Below, piece after piece: positions 1 to 8,257 of a DNA stretch of 64,000 bases; within the stretch, counting starts at the first letter, position 1; every line of letters starts with the position of its first letter. A model generated the notes under the pieces. The model did not search any database. It was not told the origin of the DNA and saw only the letters and a program-made list of their open reading frames with translations. Source of the DNA: JAYRSJ01 sp041920215 (GTDB taxonomy: Bacteria > Pseudomonadota > Gammaproteobacteria > Burkholderiales > Burkholderiaceae_C); the NCBI GenBank assembly GCA_041920215.1, contig JAYRSJ010000012.1, positions 62,001 to 126,000 on the forward strand, written 5' to 3'. The translations under genes were made by a program, and so were the position numbers.

Positions 1-821
1 GCCGCGGCTGCGCGCGCTACTACCTGCGCGCGATGAATGCCCAGCTGGACGAGCGCCTGGCGCTGGAGGCCGATCTGCGCCGGGCCCTCTCCGGCGGCGA
101 GCTGCAGCTGCACTACCAGCCCAAGCTGCGCCTGGCCGACCAGGCGCTGATCGGCGTCGAGGCCCTGCTGCGCTGGACCGACCCGCAGCGCGGCCCGGTG
201 GCGCCCGACCGCTTCATCCCGGTGGCCGAGGAATGCGGCCTGATCAATGCGCTGGACGCCTGGGTGCTGGAAAGCGCCTGCGCCCAGCTGGCCGCCTGGC
301 GGCGCTCCGGCCTGGCCCTGCCCCAGGTGGCGGTCAATATCTCGGCCCTGCGCTTCTACCAGGACGATGTGGCCGCCCATCTGGGCGTGCTGCTGCAGCA
401 GCATGGCCTGGCCGCCTCCAGCATCGCGCTGGAGGTCACCGAGCGGCTGATGCTGGACGAAGACCCGCAGGCCCGCGCGCAGATTGCGCACCTGCATGCG
501 ATAGGCGTGCAGCTCTCGGTGGACGATTTCGGCACCGGCTACTCCAGCCTCAGCTATCTGAAGCGCCTGCCGGTGGCCGAGCTGAAGATCGACAAGAGCT
601 TTGTCCGCGACCTGGAGACCGATGCCGGCGACCGCGCGCTGGTCAGCGCGGTGATAGGCATAGGCCGGGCCCTGGGGATCAGCGTGGTGGCCGAAGGCGT
701 GGAGACCGAGGCGCAGCGCCAGGCCCTGCTGGCCGCTGGCTGCGAAGCCGCCCAGGGCTGGCTGTTCGCCCGGCCCATGCCGGCCGAGGCCCTGCAGGCC
801 TGGTGCGCCAGCCGCGGCTAG
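1..821 (+). CDS. EAL-domain c-di-GMP phosphodiesterase, C-terminal part (5' end outside window)
   Basis: The reading frame is open to the left edge (first in-frame codon at base 3), so the gene starts outside the window and the ATG at 33 is internal. The visible part is a complete EAL domain, which hydrolyses cyclic di-GMP. Counted from the ATG at 33, the signature EALLRW is at residues 43-48, DDFGTGYSSL near 164, the lysine/aspartate motif LKIDKSF follows, and VAEGVET is near the end. These catalytic motifs look intact. The residues just before it resemble the GGDEF-EAL connector helix, so a GGDEF domain probably lies upstream, but this is inferred. The gene ends in TAG immediately before a short tandem repeat. 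Confidence 0.93.
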   Translation, partial: RGCARYYLRAMNAQLDERLALEADLRRALSGGELQLHYQPKLRLADQALIGVEALLRWTDPQRGPVAPDRFIPVAEECGLINALDAWVLESACAQLAAWRRSGLALPQVAVNISALRFYQDDVAAHLGVLLQQHGLAASSIALEVTERLMLDEDPQARAQIAHLHAIGVQLSVDDFGTGYSSLSYLKRLPVAELKIDKSFVRDLETDAGDRALVSAVIGIGRALGISVVAEGVETEAQRQALLAAGCEAAQGWLFARPMPAEALQAWCASRG

Positions 822-822
822 A

Positions 823-849
823 CTCGCGGCTCGCGGCTCGCGGCTCGCG
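823..849. repeat. 7-bp tandem repeat (CTCGCGG) after the EAL gene
   Basis: Three exact copies of CTCGCGG are followed by a fourth copy matching six of seven bases, starting one base after the TAG stop. The array is non-coding and lies in the 79-bp gap before the next gene. Confidence 0.85.
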
Positions 850-900
850 ACAGCGCCCGACGAGGCGTCGCGCTAGGCTTTTGCTTCAGGGACGGGAATC

Positions 901-2199
901 ATGCGCAAGACGGTAGGGCTGCTCGGGCTGGGCAGCGTGATGCTGGCGGGGCTGCTGCTCTGGTTTCTGGGGCGCGAACCCGCCTCGCTCGCGGCGCCGC
1001 CCACGGTGGCTGCGGCACCGGGGGCCGCTGCCCAGAGCCCCGCGGCCAGCGCCAGGCCGGCCGACTCGGCCGAGGGCATGTGGGGCCGGCTCGCCCGCGC
1101 CACCGCCGCGGCCGATGCCGCCGACGCAGCGCCTGCCGCGGCGCGCAGCGCCAGCAGCGCCGATGCGCACAGCGCGGAACTGCAGGCTCAGCGCATGGAC
1201 GCGTACTGGTGCGCCCAGGGCGCCGAAGACTTTCAGCGCGACCAGGCGGGCAAGTCGGCCGCCACGGCCGCGGCAGAGGAAGCCGACACGTCGAGCGCTG
1301 AGATGGCCCAGGCCCTGCAGCGCCAGATGCAGCTGACGCTGAGCGACTGGATCACGCGGCTGCAGCAAGCCGGCGATCTGCACTCCCGGGCCACGGCGCT
1401 GTGGCTCGCGCGCCTCAGCACCGATCCGGCGGCCGCCGCGAGTGCGGCAACGCTGCACCAGCTGGCCAGCAGCAGCCGTGAGCCCTATGTGATCGCGCTG
1501 GCCCTGCAGCGCAATAGCGACTGCTCAGTCCAGGCCGGCTGCCAAGCGCTCAGGCCAGCGCTGTGGCAGGAGGTGGAGCCAGCCAATCTGCAGGCCTGGC
1601 TGAGTGATCCGCCGCAGGCCAAGTCGCAGAACGCGCCGACACCGGAAGCCCAGGAAGCCCGGTGGGCGGGCATGGCCGCCAGCCAGTACTCGCGCAGCTA
1701 TGCAAGTGAGCTGACGCGCCGGCTACTCAGCCTGCCCGTCACCGTTGCGCCGGGGCTGCGCCAGCTCAGCGAGAACGCCGTCCTGATGCGGCTGTCCGCC
1801 CTCTGGACCCTGCCCGCTTACTCGGGGCTGATCGCAGGCTGCGATGCCAGCAGCCACCAGGCCCTGCGCCTGCAGCAATGCGAGCGCATCGCCGAGACGC
1901 TCTGGAGCGGCGGTAGCGACAGTCTGCTGGAGCGGGCCCTGACTATCGCGCTGGCCAAGCGCATGCAGCGCGCCGGCCAGGCCCCCTGGGCCGACCGGCA
2001 GCGCCAGACCGAAGCGGCAAAGCAGTGGTCCGCAGCCGATGCCCAGCGCATGAGCTCGCCTGCCAACGCCGCGATGGTCTTCGGCTGCGCGCCGGATGCG
2101 CCCCTGCGCCAGCGCCTCAAGGCCGAGGCCGACCTGGGCGAGTGGGGCTGGATACAGCAGCAGATGCTGCAGACACCCTCGGCCGGCCGGGGACAATAG
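901..2199 (+). CDS. hypothetical membrane-anchored protein, Ala-rich
   Basis: I do not recognise this 432-residue protein. Residues 5-24 form one hydrophobic segment with a basic start (MRKTVG), which fits a signal anchor or uncleaved signal peptide. Next comes an Ala/Pro-rich low-complexity stretch to about residue 60, then a mainly helical, Gln- and Ala-rich region that probably lies in the periplasm. Cysteines occur in the C-terminal half (CSVQAGC, AGCDASS, LQQCER, FGCAP) and could form disulfides. It starts at an ATG after a short gap from the EAL gene and is followed five bases after its stop by the flavin reductase start, so a common transcript is possible. No function is proposed. Confidence 0.8.
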   Translation: MRKTVGLLGLGSVMLAGLLLWFLGREPASLAAPPTVAAAPGAAAQSPAASARPADSAEGMWGRLARATAAADAADAAPAAARSASSADAHSAELQAQRMDAYWCAQGAEDFQRDQAGKSAATAAAEEADTSSAEMAQALQRQMQLTLSDWITRLQQAGDLHSRATALWLARLSTDPAAAASAATLHQLASSSREPYVIALALQRNSDCSVQAGCQALRPALWQEVEPANLQAWLSDPPQAKSQNAPTPEAQEARWAGMAASQYSRSYASELTRRLLSLPVTVAPGLRQLSENAVLMRLSALWTLPAYSGLIAGCDASSHQALRLQQCERIAETLWSGGSDSLLERALTIALAKRMQRAGQAPWADRQRQTEAAKQWSAADAQRMSSPANAAMVFGCAPDAPLRQRLKAEADLGEWGWIQQQMLQTPSAGRGQ

Positions 2200-2203
2200 C
2201 GCA

Positions 2204-2758
2204 ATGCGCATCCCCGTCCCCCTCGCCAAGGCCAGCCGCCTGCTCAACCATGGCCCCACCGTGCTGGTGGCCAGCGCGCATGGCAATCGACGCGATGTGA
2301 TGGCGGCCGCCTGGAATATGCCGCTGGACTTCGACCCGCCCAAGGTCGCTGTCGTGATCGACAAGAACACCTTCAGCCGCAGTCTGGTCGAAGCCTCGGG
2401 CGAGTTCGTGCTGAGCGTGCCCTGCGCGGCCCAGATCGAGATGGTGGTCGGTGTCGGCAATTGCAGCGGCCGTGATCTGGACAAGTTCGCGCGCTGGAGC
2501 GTCGCCACCGAGCCGGCTTCTATCGTCGGCGCGCCACTGATCCAGGGCTGCCTGGCCTGGCTGGAGTGCCGCGTCTACCCCGAGCCGCACATCGAAGCGA
2601 CCTACGACCTCTTCCTGGCCGAGGTGCTGGCGGCCTGGGCCGACGACCAGGCCTTCGTCAACGGTCGCTGGCAAGACCTGCCCCCGCCGCAGCGGGCCCT
2701 GCACCATCTGGGCGGCGGCGAGTTTTTCACCAGCGCCGGTTCGATCAAGGCGGGTTGA
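2204..2758 (+). CDS. flavin reductase-like FMN-binding protein
   Basis: This 184-residue protein has the flavin-reductase-like split-barrel fold, which binds FMN or FAD. It opens with a beta strand and the loop GPTVLVASAHGNRRDVMAA, followed by MPLDFDPPKVAVVID and ASGEFVLSVP, all typical of the family. Related proteins reduce flavin with NAD(P)H or simply bind it, and the substrate cannot be read from the sequence. I chose the ATG at 2204 because the frame upstream overlaps the preceding gene and the family starts here. No Shine-Dalgarno sequence precedes it, and a GACAAT hexamer ends six bases before the ATG. Its last 14 bases overlap the end of the convergent rraA-like gene. Confidence 0.88.
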   Translation: MRIPVPLAKASRLLNHGPTVLVASAHGNRRDVMAAAWNMPLDFDPPKVAVVIDKNTFSRSLVEASGEFVLSVPCAAQIEMVVGVGNCSGRDLDKFARWSVATEPASIVGAPLIQGCLAWLECRVYPEPHIEATYDLFLAEVLAAWADDQAFVNGRWQDLPPPQRALHHLGGGEFFTSAGSIKAG

Positions 2759-3254
2759 GCGGGAAGAGCGGCTTGGTGCTGATCACCACCCCGTCCTCGT
2801 CGGCATAGAGCCAGTCGCCCGGCCTGACCCACAGCCCATGCAGCTGCAGGGCCACGTCGGCCTGGCCCTGGCCACGCCGCTCGGTGGGCAGGGGCAGATG
2901 GCCCAGCGCCAGGATGCCCAGCGGGGCGGCGCGCAGCTCGGCCAGGTCGCGCACGCAGCCATGGATCAGCAGACCGGCCCAGCCGTTTTGCGCGGCGGCG
3001 GCGGCCAGATTGCCGCCGATCAGCGCCCGCTGCATCGAGCCGCCGCCATCGAACACCAGCACCCGGCCCTGGCCGGGGCTCTCGACCGCGCGCTTGAGCA
3101 GGCTGTTGTCCTCCAGCGCGCGCGCCGTCGCCACCGGGCCAGCAAAGCGATCCAGGCCGCCATAGCTGCGGTACAGCCCGCCGGGGATAACGCGGAACTC
3201 GCCGCTGTCATCGCCTTTGTGGGCATCGCAGAAATCGCAGGTCGAGAAGTTCAT
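2745..3254 (-). CDS. rraA: RraA-family protein (RNase E regulator / HMG aldolase-like)
   Basis: This 169-residue protein, close to the 161 residues of E. coli RraA, carries the family pattern GGNLAA then NGWAGLLIHGCVRD, and a second acidic patch YADEDGVV. RraA binds RNase E and inhibits RNA decay. Close relatives are metal-dependent 4-hydroxy-4-methyl-2-oxoglutarate aldolases, and the GCVRD motif is shared by both, so the enzymatic alternative stays open. The start has a GAGGAA ribosome-binding site. It is the last gene of a minus-strand run with the S4-domain gene 24 bases upstream. Confidence 0.85.
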   Translation of the reverse strand: MNFSTCDFCDAHKGDDSGEFRVIPGGLYRSYGGLDRFAGPVATARALEDNSLLKRAVESPGQGRVLVFDGGGSMQRALIGGNLAAAAAQNGWAGLLIHGCVRDLAELRAAPLGILALGHLPLPTERRGQGQADVALQLHGLWVRPGDWLYADEDGVVISTKPLFPLNPP

Positions 3255-3278
3255 CGGCGGTGTTCCTCGCGATTTTGT

Positions 3279-3509
3279 TCAGCCTTGCTGCGGATCGGCC
3301 AGCACCCGGATGCGCGCACCCTGCAGGCTCACCACCTGGCCAGCGCGGATCTTGGCGGTCTTGCGGGACTCGTCGCGGCCGTCGACCTGCACCATGCCCT
3401 CGCTGATCATCATGCGTGCAGCACCGCCGCTCTCGGCCAGGCCGGTGGCCTTGAGCAGCTTGTCGAGCTCGATGTACTCGCCGCGCAGTTCGAAATCAAT
3501 CTTTTCCAT
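3279..3509 (-). CDS. S4-domain RNA-binding protein (YbcJ-like)
   Basis: This small 76-residue protein is almost entirely one S4 RNA-binding domain. Residues 11-60 read IELDKLLKATGLAESGG, then a short basic loop with MVQVDGRDESRKTAKIRAGQVV, the usual alpha-L pattern. E. coli YbcJ is about 70 residues and binds structured RNA, but its role is not settled. The gene follows the thiamine-diphosphate enzyme after 4 bases and precedes the RraA-family gene by 24 bases on the same strand, so all are probably cotranscribed. Confidence 0.9.
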   Translation of the reverse strand: MEKIDFELRGEYIELDKLLKATGLAESGGAARMMISEGMVQVDGRDESRKTAKIRAGQVVSLQGARIRVLADPQQG

Positions 3510-3513
3510 GCGC

Positions 3514-5259
3514 TCATTGTCCCAGACGCTGTCTGGCCGCCTCGCGTATCGCCGTCAGCGTGCTGCGGCTGGTCGAGACATCGGTGGACAGGCGCAGATG
3601 CAGCAGCGTGGGCCTGCCGGCGGTCAGCGCGGCCTGCAGCGCCGGCGCAAAGTCCTCGGTGCGCTCGACCCGCTGGGCGGCCCAGCCATAGGCCTGGGCC
3701 AGCGCGGCGAAATCGGGGTTGTAGAGATCGCTGCCCGAGACCCGGCCCGGGTACTCGCGCTCCTGGTGCATCCGTATCGTGCCGTAAGTGCCGTTGTCCA
3801 CCACCACGCACAGCAGCTTGCGCGCGCCGTAGCCGGTGGCGGTGGCCAGCTCCTGGCCGTTCATCAGGAAGTCGCCGTCGCCGGCGATATTGACCACCCA
3901 GCGGTCCTGCATCAGGGCGGCAGCCACGGCGGCCGGCAGGCCATAGCCCATCGCGCCCGAGGTCGGGGCCAGCTGTGTGCGGCCATGCTGCTGCAGCGCT
4001 GTGTACCGATGGAAGCGGTGCAGCCAGCCGCTGTAGTTGCCGGCGCCGTTGGTGAAGATCGTGCCCTCGGGCAGGGCCTGGCCCAGGGTCTTGACGACCT
4101 CGGCCATGTCCAGCGGGCTGACCGGCTGGGGCAGCAGATTGGCCTCGTAGTCGGCATGGGCCTGGCGGGTCCACTCGGTCCAGGCCACCGCGGCCGGCGC
4201 CGCGAGGTTTTCCAGCGCCGGGGCCGCGCAGCGCATGCTGGCATTGATCAGCAGCTCGCCCGCATAGACCCGGCCCAGCTCCTCGGCGCCGGCATGGATG
4301 TGGATCAGGTCCTGATCCGGCAGCGGCGCCTGCAGCAGGGTGTAGCCACCAGTGGTCATCTCGCCCAGCCGCGGCCCGATCGCCAGGATCAGGTCAGCCT
4401 CCTTGATGCGCTGGGCCAGCCGCGGATTGATGCCGATGCCGACGTCGCCGGCATAGAGCGGATGGCGGTTGTCGAACAGATCCTGGAAGCGGAAGGCGCA
4501 GCCCACCGGCAGCTGCCAGGCCTCGGCAAAGCGCTGCAGCGCGGCGCAGCTCTCGGCGGTCCAGCCGCCGCCGCCGGCGATCACGAAGGGGCGCCGGGCG
4601 GCTGCCAGGCGTTCGCGCAGCTCGGCCAGCGCGGCCGGGCTGGGCGCCGCCTCGGCCACACGTATGGGCGGCAGCACCGGGGCGCTGATCGAACGCGTCA
4701 GCATGTCCTCGGGCAGCACCAGCACCACCGGGCCGGGCCGACCCTGCATGGCGGTGTGGAAGGCGCGCGCCACATACTCGGGCAAGCGCTCGGCGTCATG
4801 CACCTCGCCCACCCACTTGGCCATGCCCAGGGTGCCAGGACCGAACATCTGGCGGTAGTCGACCTCCTGGAAGGCCTCGCGGTCGCGCTGGTCGCTGGCA
4901 ACCTGGCCGATGAACAGAATCATCGGCGTCGAATCCTGGAAGGCGGTGTGCAGGCCGATGCTGGCATTGGTGGCGCCGGGGCCGCGGGTCACGAAGCAGA
5001 TGCCGGGCCGGCCCGTGAGCTTGCCCTGGGCCTCGGCCATGAAGGCGGCCCCGCCCTCCTGGCGGCAGGCGATGAAACGGATCTGCTCGCGATGCTCGTG
5101 AAAGCCGTCCAGCACCGCCAGATAGCTTTCGCCGGGCACGCCGAAAACGGTATCGACGCCCTGGGCGATCAGGGCCTCGACCAGGGCATGGCCGGCCAGA
5201 CGGGCGTTGGAGGCAGACGCGGGGGACGCGGTGAAGGTGGGAGTCGCTGGGCTGTTCAT
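3514..5259 (-). CDS. thiamine-diphosphate enzyme, acetolactate synthase large-subunit family
   Basis: The three domains of the acetolactate synthase/pyruvate oxidase family are present in a 581-residue chain. The N-terminal PYR domain has FGVPGESYLAVLD and the catalytic glutamate in ACRQEGGAAFMAEA. The central domain (about 190-320) would bind FAD or be vestigial. The C-terminal PP domain binds thiamine diphosphate and Mg through IAGDGDFLMNGQE with VDNGTYGTI. No regulatory small subunit is adjacent, so true branched-chain biosynthesis is doubtful. Other 2-oxoacid decarboxylations or lyase reactions are equally possible. I chose the ATG at 5259, which leaves 22 bases after the upstream MFS gene. 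An in-frame ATG at 5304 would overlap that gene. Confidence 0.9.
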   Translation of the reverse strand: MNSPATPTFTASPASASNARLAGHALVEALIAQGVDTVFGVPGESYLAVLDGFHEHREQIRFIACRQEGGAAFMAEAQGKLTGRPGICFVTRGPGATNASIGLHTAFQDSTPMILFIGQVASDQRDREAFQEVDYRQMFGPGTLGMAKWVGEVHDAERLPEYVARAFHTAMQGRPGPVVLVLPEDMLTRSISAPVLPPIRVAEAAPSPAALAELRERLAAARRPFVIAGGGGWTAESCAALQRFAEAWQLPVGCAFRFQDLFDNRHPLYAGDVGIGINPRLAQRIKEADLILAIGPRLGEMTTGGYTLLQAPLPDQDLIHIHAGAEELGRVYAGELLINASMRCAAPALENLAAPAAVAWTEWTRQAHADYEANLLPQPVSPLDMAEVVKTLGQALPEGTIFTNGAGNYSGWLHRFHRYTALQQHGRTQLAPTSGAMGYGLPAAVAAALMQDRWVVNIAGDGDFLMNGQELATATGYGARKLLCVVVDNGTYGTIRMHQEREYPGRVSGSDLYNPDFAALAQAYGWAAQRVERTEDFAPALQAALTAGRPTLLHLRLSTDVSTSRSTLTAIREAARQRLGQ

Positions 5260-5281
5260 GGCCGCGACTGTAGCGCCGGCC

Positions 5282-6532
5282 TCAGGCGGTTTTGCTGCGG
5301 ACAAGCCCCACCATCGCGGCGGCCATGATCCCCATCAAGAGGGCCAGGGCGGCGCCCCAGAACACCGCGGCAGGACGCCCCGCATCCATCAGCGCACCGA
5401 AGATCGGGGCCGCCACCGCAAAGCCCACGTCCAGGCCCGAATAGACCGTGCCATAGACCCGCCCGGTGGCGCCGGGCGGCGCCGCGCGCTTGATCAGCAT
5501 ATCGCGCGAGGGGCCGGCCAGGCCGGTGCCGAAGCCGGCCAGCGACGCCACCACCAGCGCCAGGCTGGCGGGAAGCCAGCCGCTGGCGGTCAGCGCCAGC
5601 AGCAGCGCCGCTGCGCTCATCGCCAGCGCGATATTGCGCTCCAGGCTGGCGCTGCGCGCCACCAGAAAGCCGCCCACCACCATGCCCAGCGCGCCGGCCA
5701 GCATATAGCCGGTGACGACGAAGGCGGTGGCCGATACCGGCAGGCCGTAAAGCGTGGCCAGGGCCGGCGCCGAGAAGCTCTGTATCGCGCTGAGCGCCGC
5801 GGTGGTGAAGAAGAAGAAGGAGAAACACAGCCAGACCGAGGGCAGCTTCAGAAAGGCCATCGCATGCTCGTCCGGCAGCGCCGCGGCCCCGCTCTTCTGA
5901 TGCGCCCATTCGCCCTTGGCATCGTCGATGGCCTCGCGCTGGAGCATCAGCAGCGCGATCACCGCCAGCGCCAGCAGGCCGGCGACCACATAGGCATAGC
6001 GCCAGTTGCCGCTCCATTCGCTGACACCGATCAACAGCACCGGCGCCGCCGCCCAACCTAGGTTGCCGCTGATGCCGTGCACCGAGAAGGCATGGCCCAG
6101 CCGCGCCTGCGAGACCCGCTTGTTCAGTATCGTGAAGTCGGCCGGGTGGAAGGGCGAGTTGCCCAGGCCGGCCAGCGCCGCCGCCAGCATCAGGCCGCCA
6201 AAACCCTCGGCCAGCGCCGCCGCGCCGGCCGCGGCGACAAAGGCCCACAGCGCCGCCATCAGCACCGGTCGGGCCCCGACGCGATCCACGACAAAGCCGG
6301 CCAGCGCCTGGCCGATGCCGGAGATCACGAAGAACACCGTCACCAGCAGGCCCAGCTCCGAGTAGCTGAGGCCGAAGTCGCGGATGAAGACCGGGAACAG
6401 CGGCGGCAGCAGCATGTGGAAGAAGTGCGAGCTGCCATGGGCCAGGCCGATCAGGCTGATCGTCGTGTAGTCATGCCGGGCGCTGCCCAGACCGGGCATC
6501 GCGAGGGAGGACGAGGAATTGCTGCTGCTCAT
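5282..6532 (-). CDS. MFS transporter, fosmidomycin-resistance/NimT-like exporter
   Basis: This 416-residue protein has about 12 hydrophobic segments in two halves with a charged central loop (REAIDDAKGEWAHQKSG, around 205-225), as in major facilitator transporters. The inner-membrane protein should exchange a small molecule with protons. The stretch GLGNSPFHPADFTILN resembles the GNAAFHP-type motif of Fsr-like exporters. It is transcribed away from an AraC regulator 69 bases off, and is the first gene of a run with the thiamine-diphosphate enzyme, S4 protein and RraA. The layout resembles nimT-nimR of E. coli (2-nitroimidazole export). The substrate is unknown. Confidence 0.92.
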   Translation of the reverse strand: MSSSNSSSSLAMPGLGSARHDYTTISLIGLAHGSSHFFHMLLPPLFPVFIRDFGLSYSELGLLVTVFFVISGIGQALAGFVVDRVGARPVLMAALWAFVAAAGAAALAEGFGGLMLAAALAGLGNSPFHPADFTILNKRVSQARLGHAFSVHGISGNLGWAAAPVLLIGVSEWSGNWRYAYVVAGLLALAVIALLMLQREAIDDAKGEWAHQKSGAAALPDEHAMAFLKLPSVWLCFSFFFFTTAALSAIQSFSAPALATLYGLPVSATAFVVTGYMLAGALGMVVGGFLVARSASLERNIALAMSAAALLLALTASGWLPASLALVVASLAGFGTGLAGPSRDMLIKRAAPPGATGRVYGTVYSGLDVGFAVAAPIFGALMDAGRPAAVFWGAALALLMGIMAAAMVGLVRSKTA

Positions 6533-6568
6533 GCGCTCAATGTAGGCAGGCCGGATGCGGCCTGGTTA

Positions 6569-6591
6569 CGATAGGCGGCCAATAACTATCG
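6569..6591. promoter_or_regulatory. inverted repeat between divergent MFS and AraC genes
   Basis: CGATAG, an 11-base spacer and CTATCG form a perfect 6-bp-arm inverted repeat in the 69-bp divergent gap. The position fits an operator for the adjacent AraC regulator. TACGAT at 6567-6572 could also serve as a -10 element for the AraC gene. Confidence 0.4.
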
Positions 6592-6601
6592 AGTTTCAGC
6601 C

Positions 6602-7444
6602 ATGCCTCCCACCCTGCTCGGCGCCAAGCCCGCCGGGGCCCGGACACGCAGCAGCGTGCCGCCGTTGGACCCGCAGCGCTATGCCCCCAGCCCGCAGCGG
6701 CCGATGCGGGCCAAGGCGCGGCAGATGGCGCACCAGATGGACATCCAGGCCCACTGGCATGACTGGGGCCAACTGGTCTTCTCGATCAGCGGCGTGCTGC
6801 GGGTCAATACCGAGCGGGCCACCTTTCTGGTGCCGCCCTCGCGCGCGGTGTGGATACCGGCGCGCGTCGTGCACGCCGTCACCGCCGTGGAGCGCTGCGA
6901 GCTGCGCACGCTCTACCTGCTGCGCCCCCCCGGCGCGGCGGCCGCAGCCGCCTGGGCCGATTGCCGGGTGCTGGAGGTCTCGCCGCTGCTGCGCGAGCTG
7001 GTCAATGCGCTGGCGGCCGAGGATGGCGGCCAGGGCCGGGACGGCAGCGCCCGCGAGCACAGCCTGGCCGGCCTGATCGGCGACGAGCTGGCCCGCGCCC
7101 AGGGTCTGCGCCTGGGCGTGGACCTGCCACAGGACAAGCGCCTGCGCCGGCTCTGCGAAGCGATGCTGGAGGCGCCGCAGCGCCATACGAGCCTGGAGGG
7201 CTGGGCCGCCGAGGTGGGCGCCAGCGCGCGCACCGTCTCGCGGCTGTTCCGCCAGGAGCTGGGCAGCAGCTATGCCCAGTGGCGTCAGCAGGTGCTGCTG
7301 GCCCGTGCGCTGGCGCTGGCCGCCCGCAAGCAGCCGATGCGCCTGATCGCCGCCGAGCTAGGCTATGCCAGCCCCAGCGCCTTCAGCGCCATGGTGACCC
7401 GCACGGTGGGCATGCCGCCCTCGCGCTTCTTCGCCGAGGCCTGA
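6602..7444 (+). CDS. AraC-family transcriptional regulator with N-terminal cupin (NimR-like)
   Basis: This is a 280-residue DNA-binding regulator. Residues 45-120 form a cupin-like sensor (HQMDIQAHWHDWGQLVFSISG, VPPSRAVWIPARVVHAV), typical of the NimR/YdeC group. The last 95 residues are a double helix-turn-helix of AraC type (SLEGWAAEVGASARTVSRLF, then LIAAELGYASPSAFSAM). It is divergent from the MFS exporter gene, and the same pairing in E. coli has NimR repressing nimT. By analogy it probably controls the exporter run and itself through the inverted repeat between them. Its stop codon abuts the stop of the convergent solute-binding protein gene with no base between. Confidence 0.92.
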   Translation: MPPTLLGAKPAGARTRSSVPPLDPQRYAPSPQRPMRAKARQMAHQMDIQAHWHDWGQLVFSISGVLRVNTERATFLVPPSRAVWIPARVVHAVTAVERCELRTLYLLRPPGAAAAAAWADCRVLEVSPLLRELVNALAAEDGGQGRDGSAREHSLAGLIGDELARAQGLRLGVDLPQDKRLRRLCEAMLEAPQRHTSLEGWAAEVGASARTVSRLFRQELGSSYAQWRQQVLLARALALAARKQPMRLIAAELGYASPSAFSAMVTRTVGMPPSRFFAEA

Positions 7445-8194
7445 TCAGCGGTAGCGCGCCAGGATCGTCTGCAGCTGACCGCTCTGCACCAGCTGGCGCA
7501 CCGCCGCATGGATGCGCTCGGGCGCCACCCGCGGCTTGGCCGCGATCAGGCAATGCGTCTGCACCGTGGCAAGCCGCTGCAGCAGCACCAGTTGCCGGGC
7601 CGGTGGGCGGCCACGGTTGAACCATTGGGCCGTCAGGCGGTTGACCACCGCATAGTCGCTGCGCCCCAGCGCCAGCTTCTGCAGCACCAGTTGCTGGCTG
7701 GGCGCATCGTCGCGACGCAGCCTTCCGCTGGCAAAACCGGCGTCCAGTGCCGGATAGCTGTAGCTGAACACTACGCCCACGCTGGCCGCCAGCGTGGCCA
7801 GATCCGGTTCGGTGCCGGAGGCGCCGGGTGGGCCCACCAGCACATCGTCCAGGCTGAACAGCGGCAGGGTCCAGCGCTCGGCCGGCGGCGGCTCGGGAAA
7901 CCAGTGAGGACTCAGCGGGCAGTGCAGATCGACCTGGCCCTCGGCCAGCGCCGCATCCACCCGCTTGGGCGGCAGCACGACCGCCTGGGCCTGCAGGCCG
8001 GCGTTGGCCGCGATCTGGCGCATCAGATCGAGCAGCAGGCCGCGCTTGAGCTGGCCCTGCTGGTACTCGGCGAACGGCGGGGCCCAGGCCTGGCCGACGC
8101 CGAAACGCAGCGGATCGGCCGCCTGCGCCGCACCGGCCGCCAGCAGCATCAGCGTCTGCAGCGCGCGCCGCAGCAGTCCCGGAAACTCTCGCAT
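7445..8194 (-). CDS. periplasmic solute-binding protein, family 3 (amino-acid type)
   Basis: This 249-residue secreted protein has a signal peptide at residues 1-25 (cleavage after AAGAAQA). The rest matches the two-lobed SBP_bac_3 fold: FGVGQAWAPPFAEY, LLLDLMRQIAANAGL, a hinge stretch, and a C-terminal IHAAVRQLVQSGQLQTILARY. Such proteins bind polar amino acids or other small ligands for ABC transporters, or act as stand-alone sensors. No permease or ATPase gene is nearby, so the partner is unknown. Several small TonB-independent orphan relatives are known in betaproteobacteria. I used the ATG at 8194 because it gives a clean signal peptide; the frame remains open further upstream but overlaps nadA. 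Confidence 0.87.
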   Translation of the reverse strand: MREFPGLLRRALQTLMLLAAGAAQAADPLRFGVGQAWAPPFAEYQQGQLKRGLLLDLMRQIAANAGLQAQAVVLPPKRVDAALAEGQVDLHCPLSPHWFPEPPPAERWTLPLFSLDDVLVGPPGASGTEPDLATLAASVGVVFSYSYPALDAGFASGRLRRDDAPSQQLVLQKLALGRSDYAVVNRLTAQWFNRGRPPARQLVLLQRLATVQTHCLIAAKPRVAPERIHAAVRQLVQSGQLQTILARYR

Positions 8195-8257
8195 AGGCCG
8201 CGATGCTAGCGCAGGCCCTGCGCCGCCAAGGCCGGGCCGCTGCGCTACGATGCCAAG

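Noticed and set aside
3217..5328. long plus-strand open frame of about 700 codons
   Set aside because: It is antisense to the thiamine-diphosphate enzyme, its product is His/Gln/Ala/Arg-rich without any family pattern, and such shadows are frequent in G+C-rich DNA.
8195..8257. NAD-sensing riboswitch before nadA
   Set aside because: The 63-bp leader is too short and shows no such structure.
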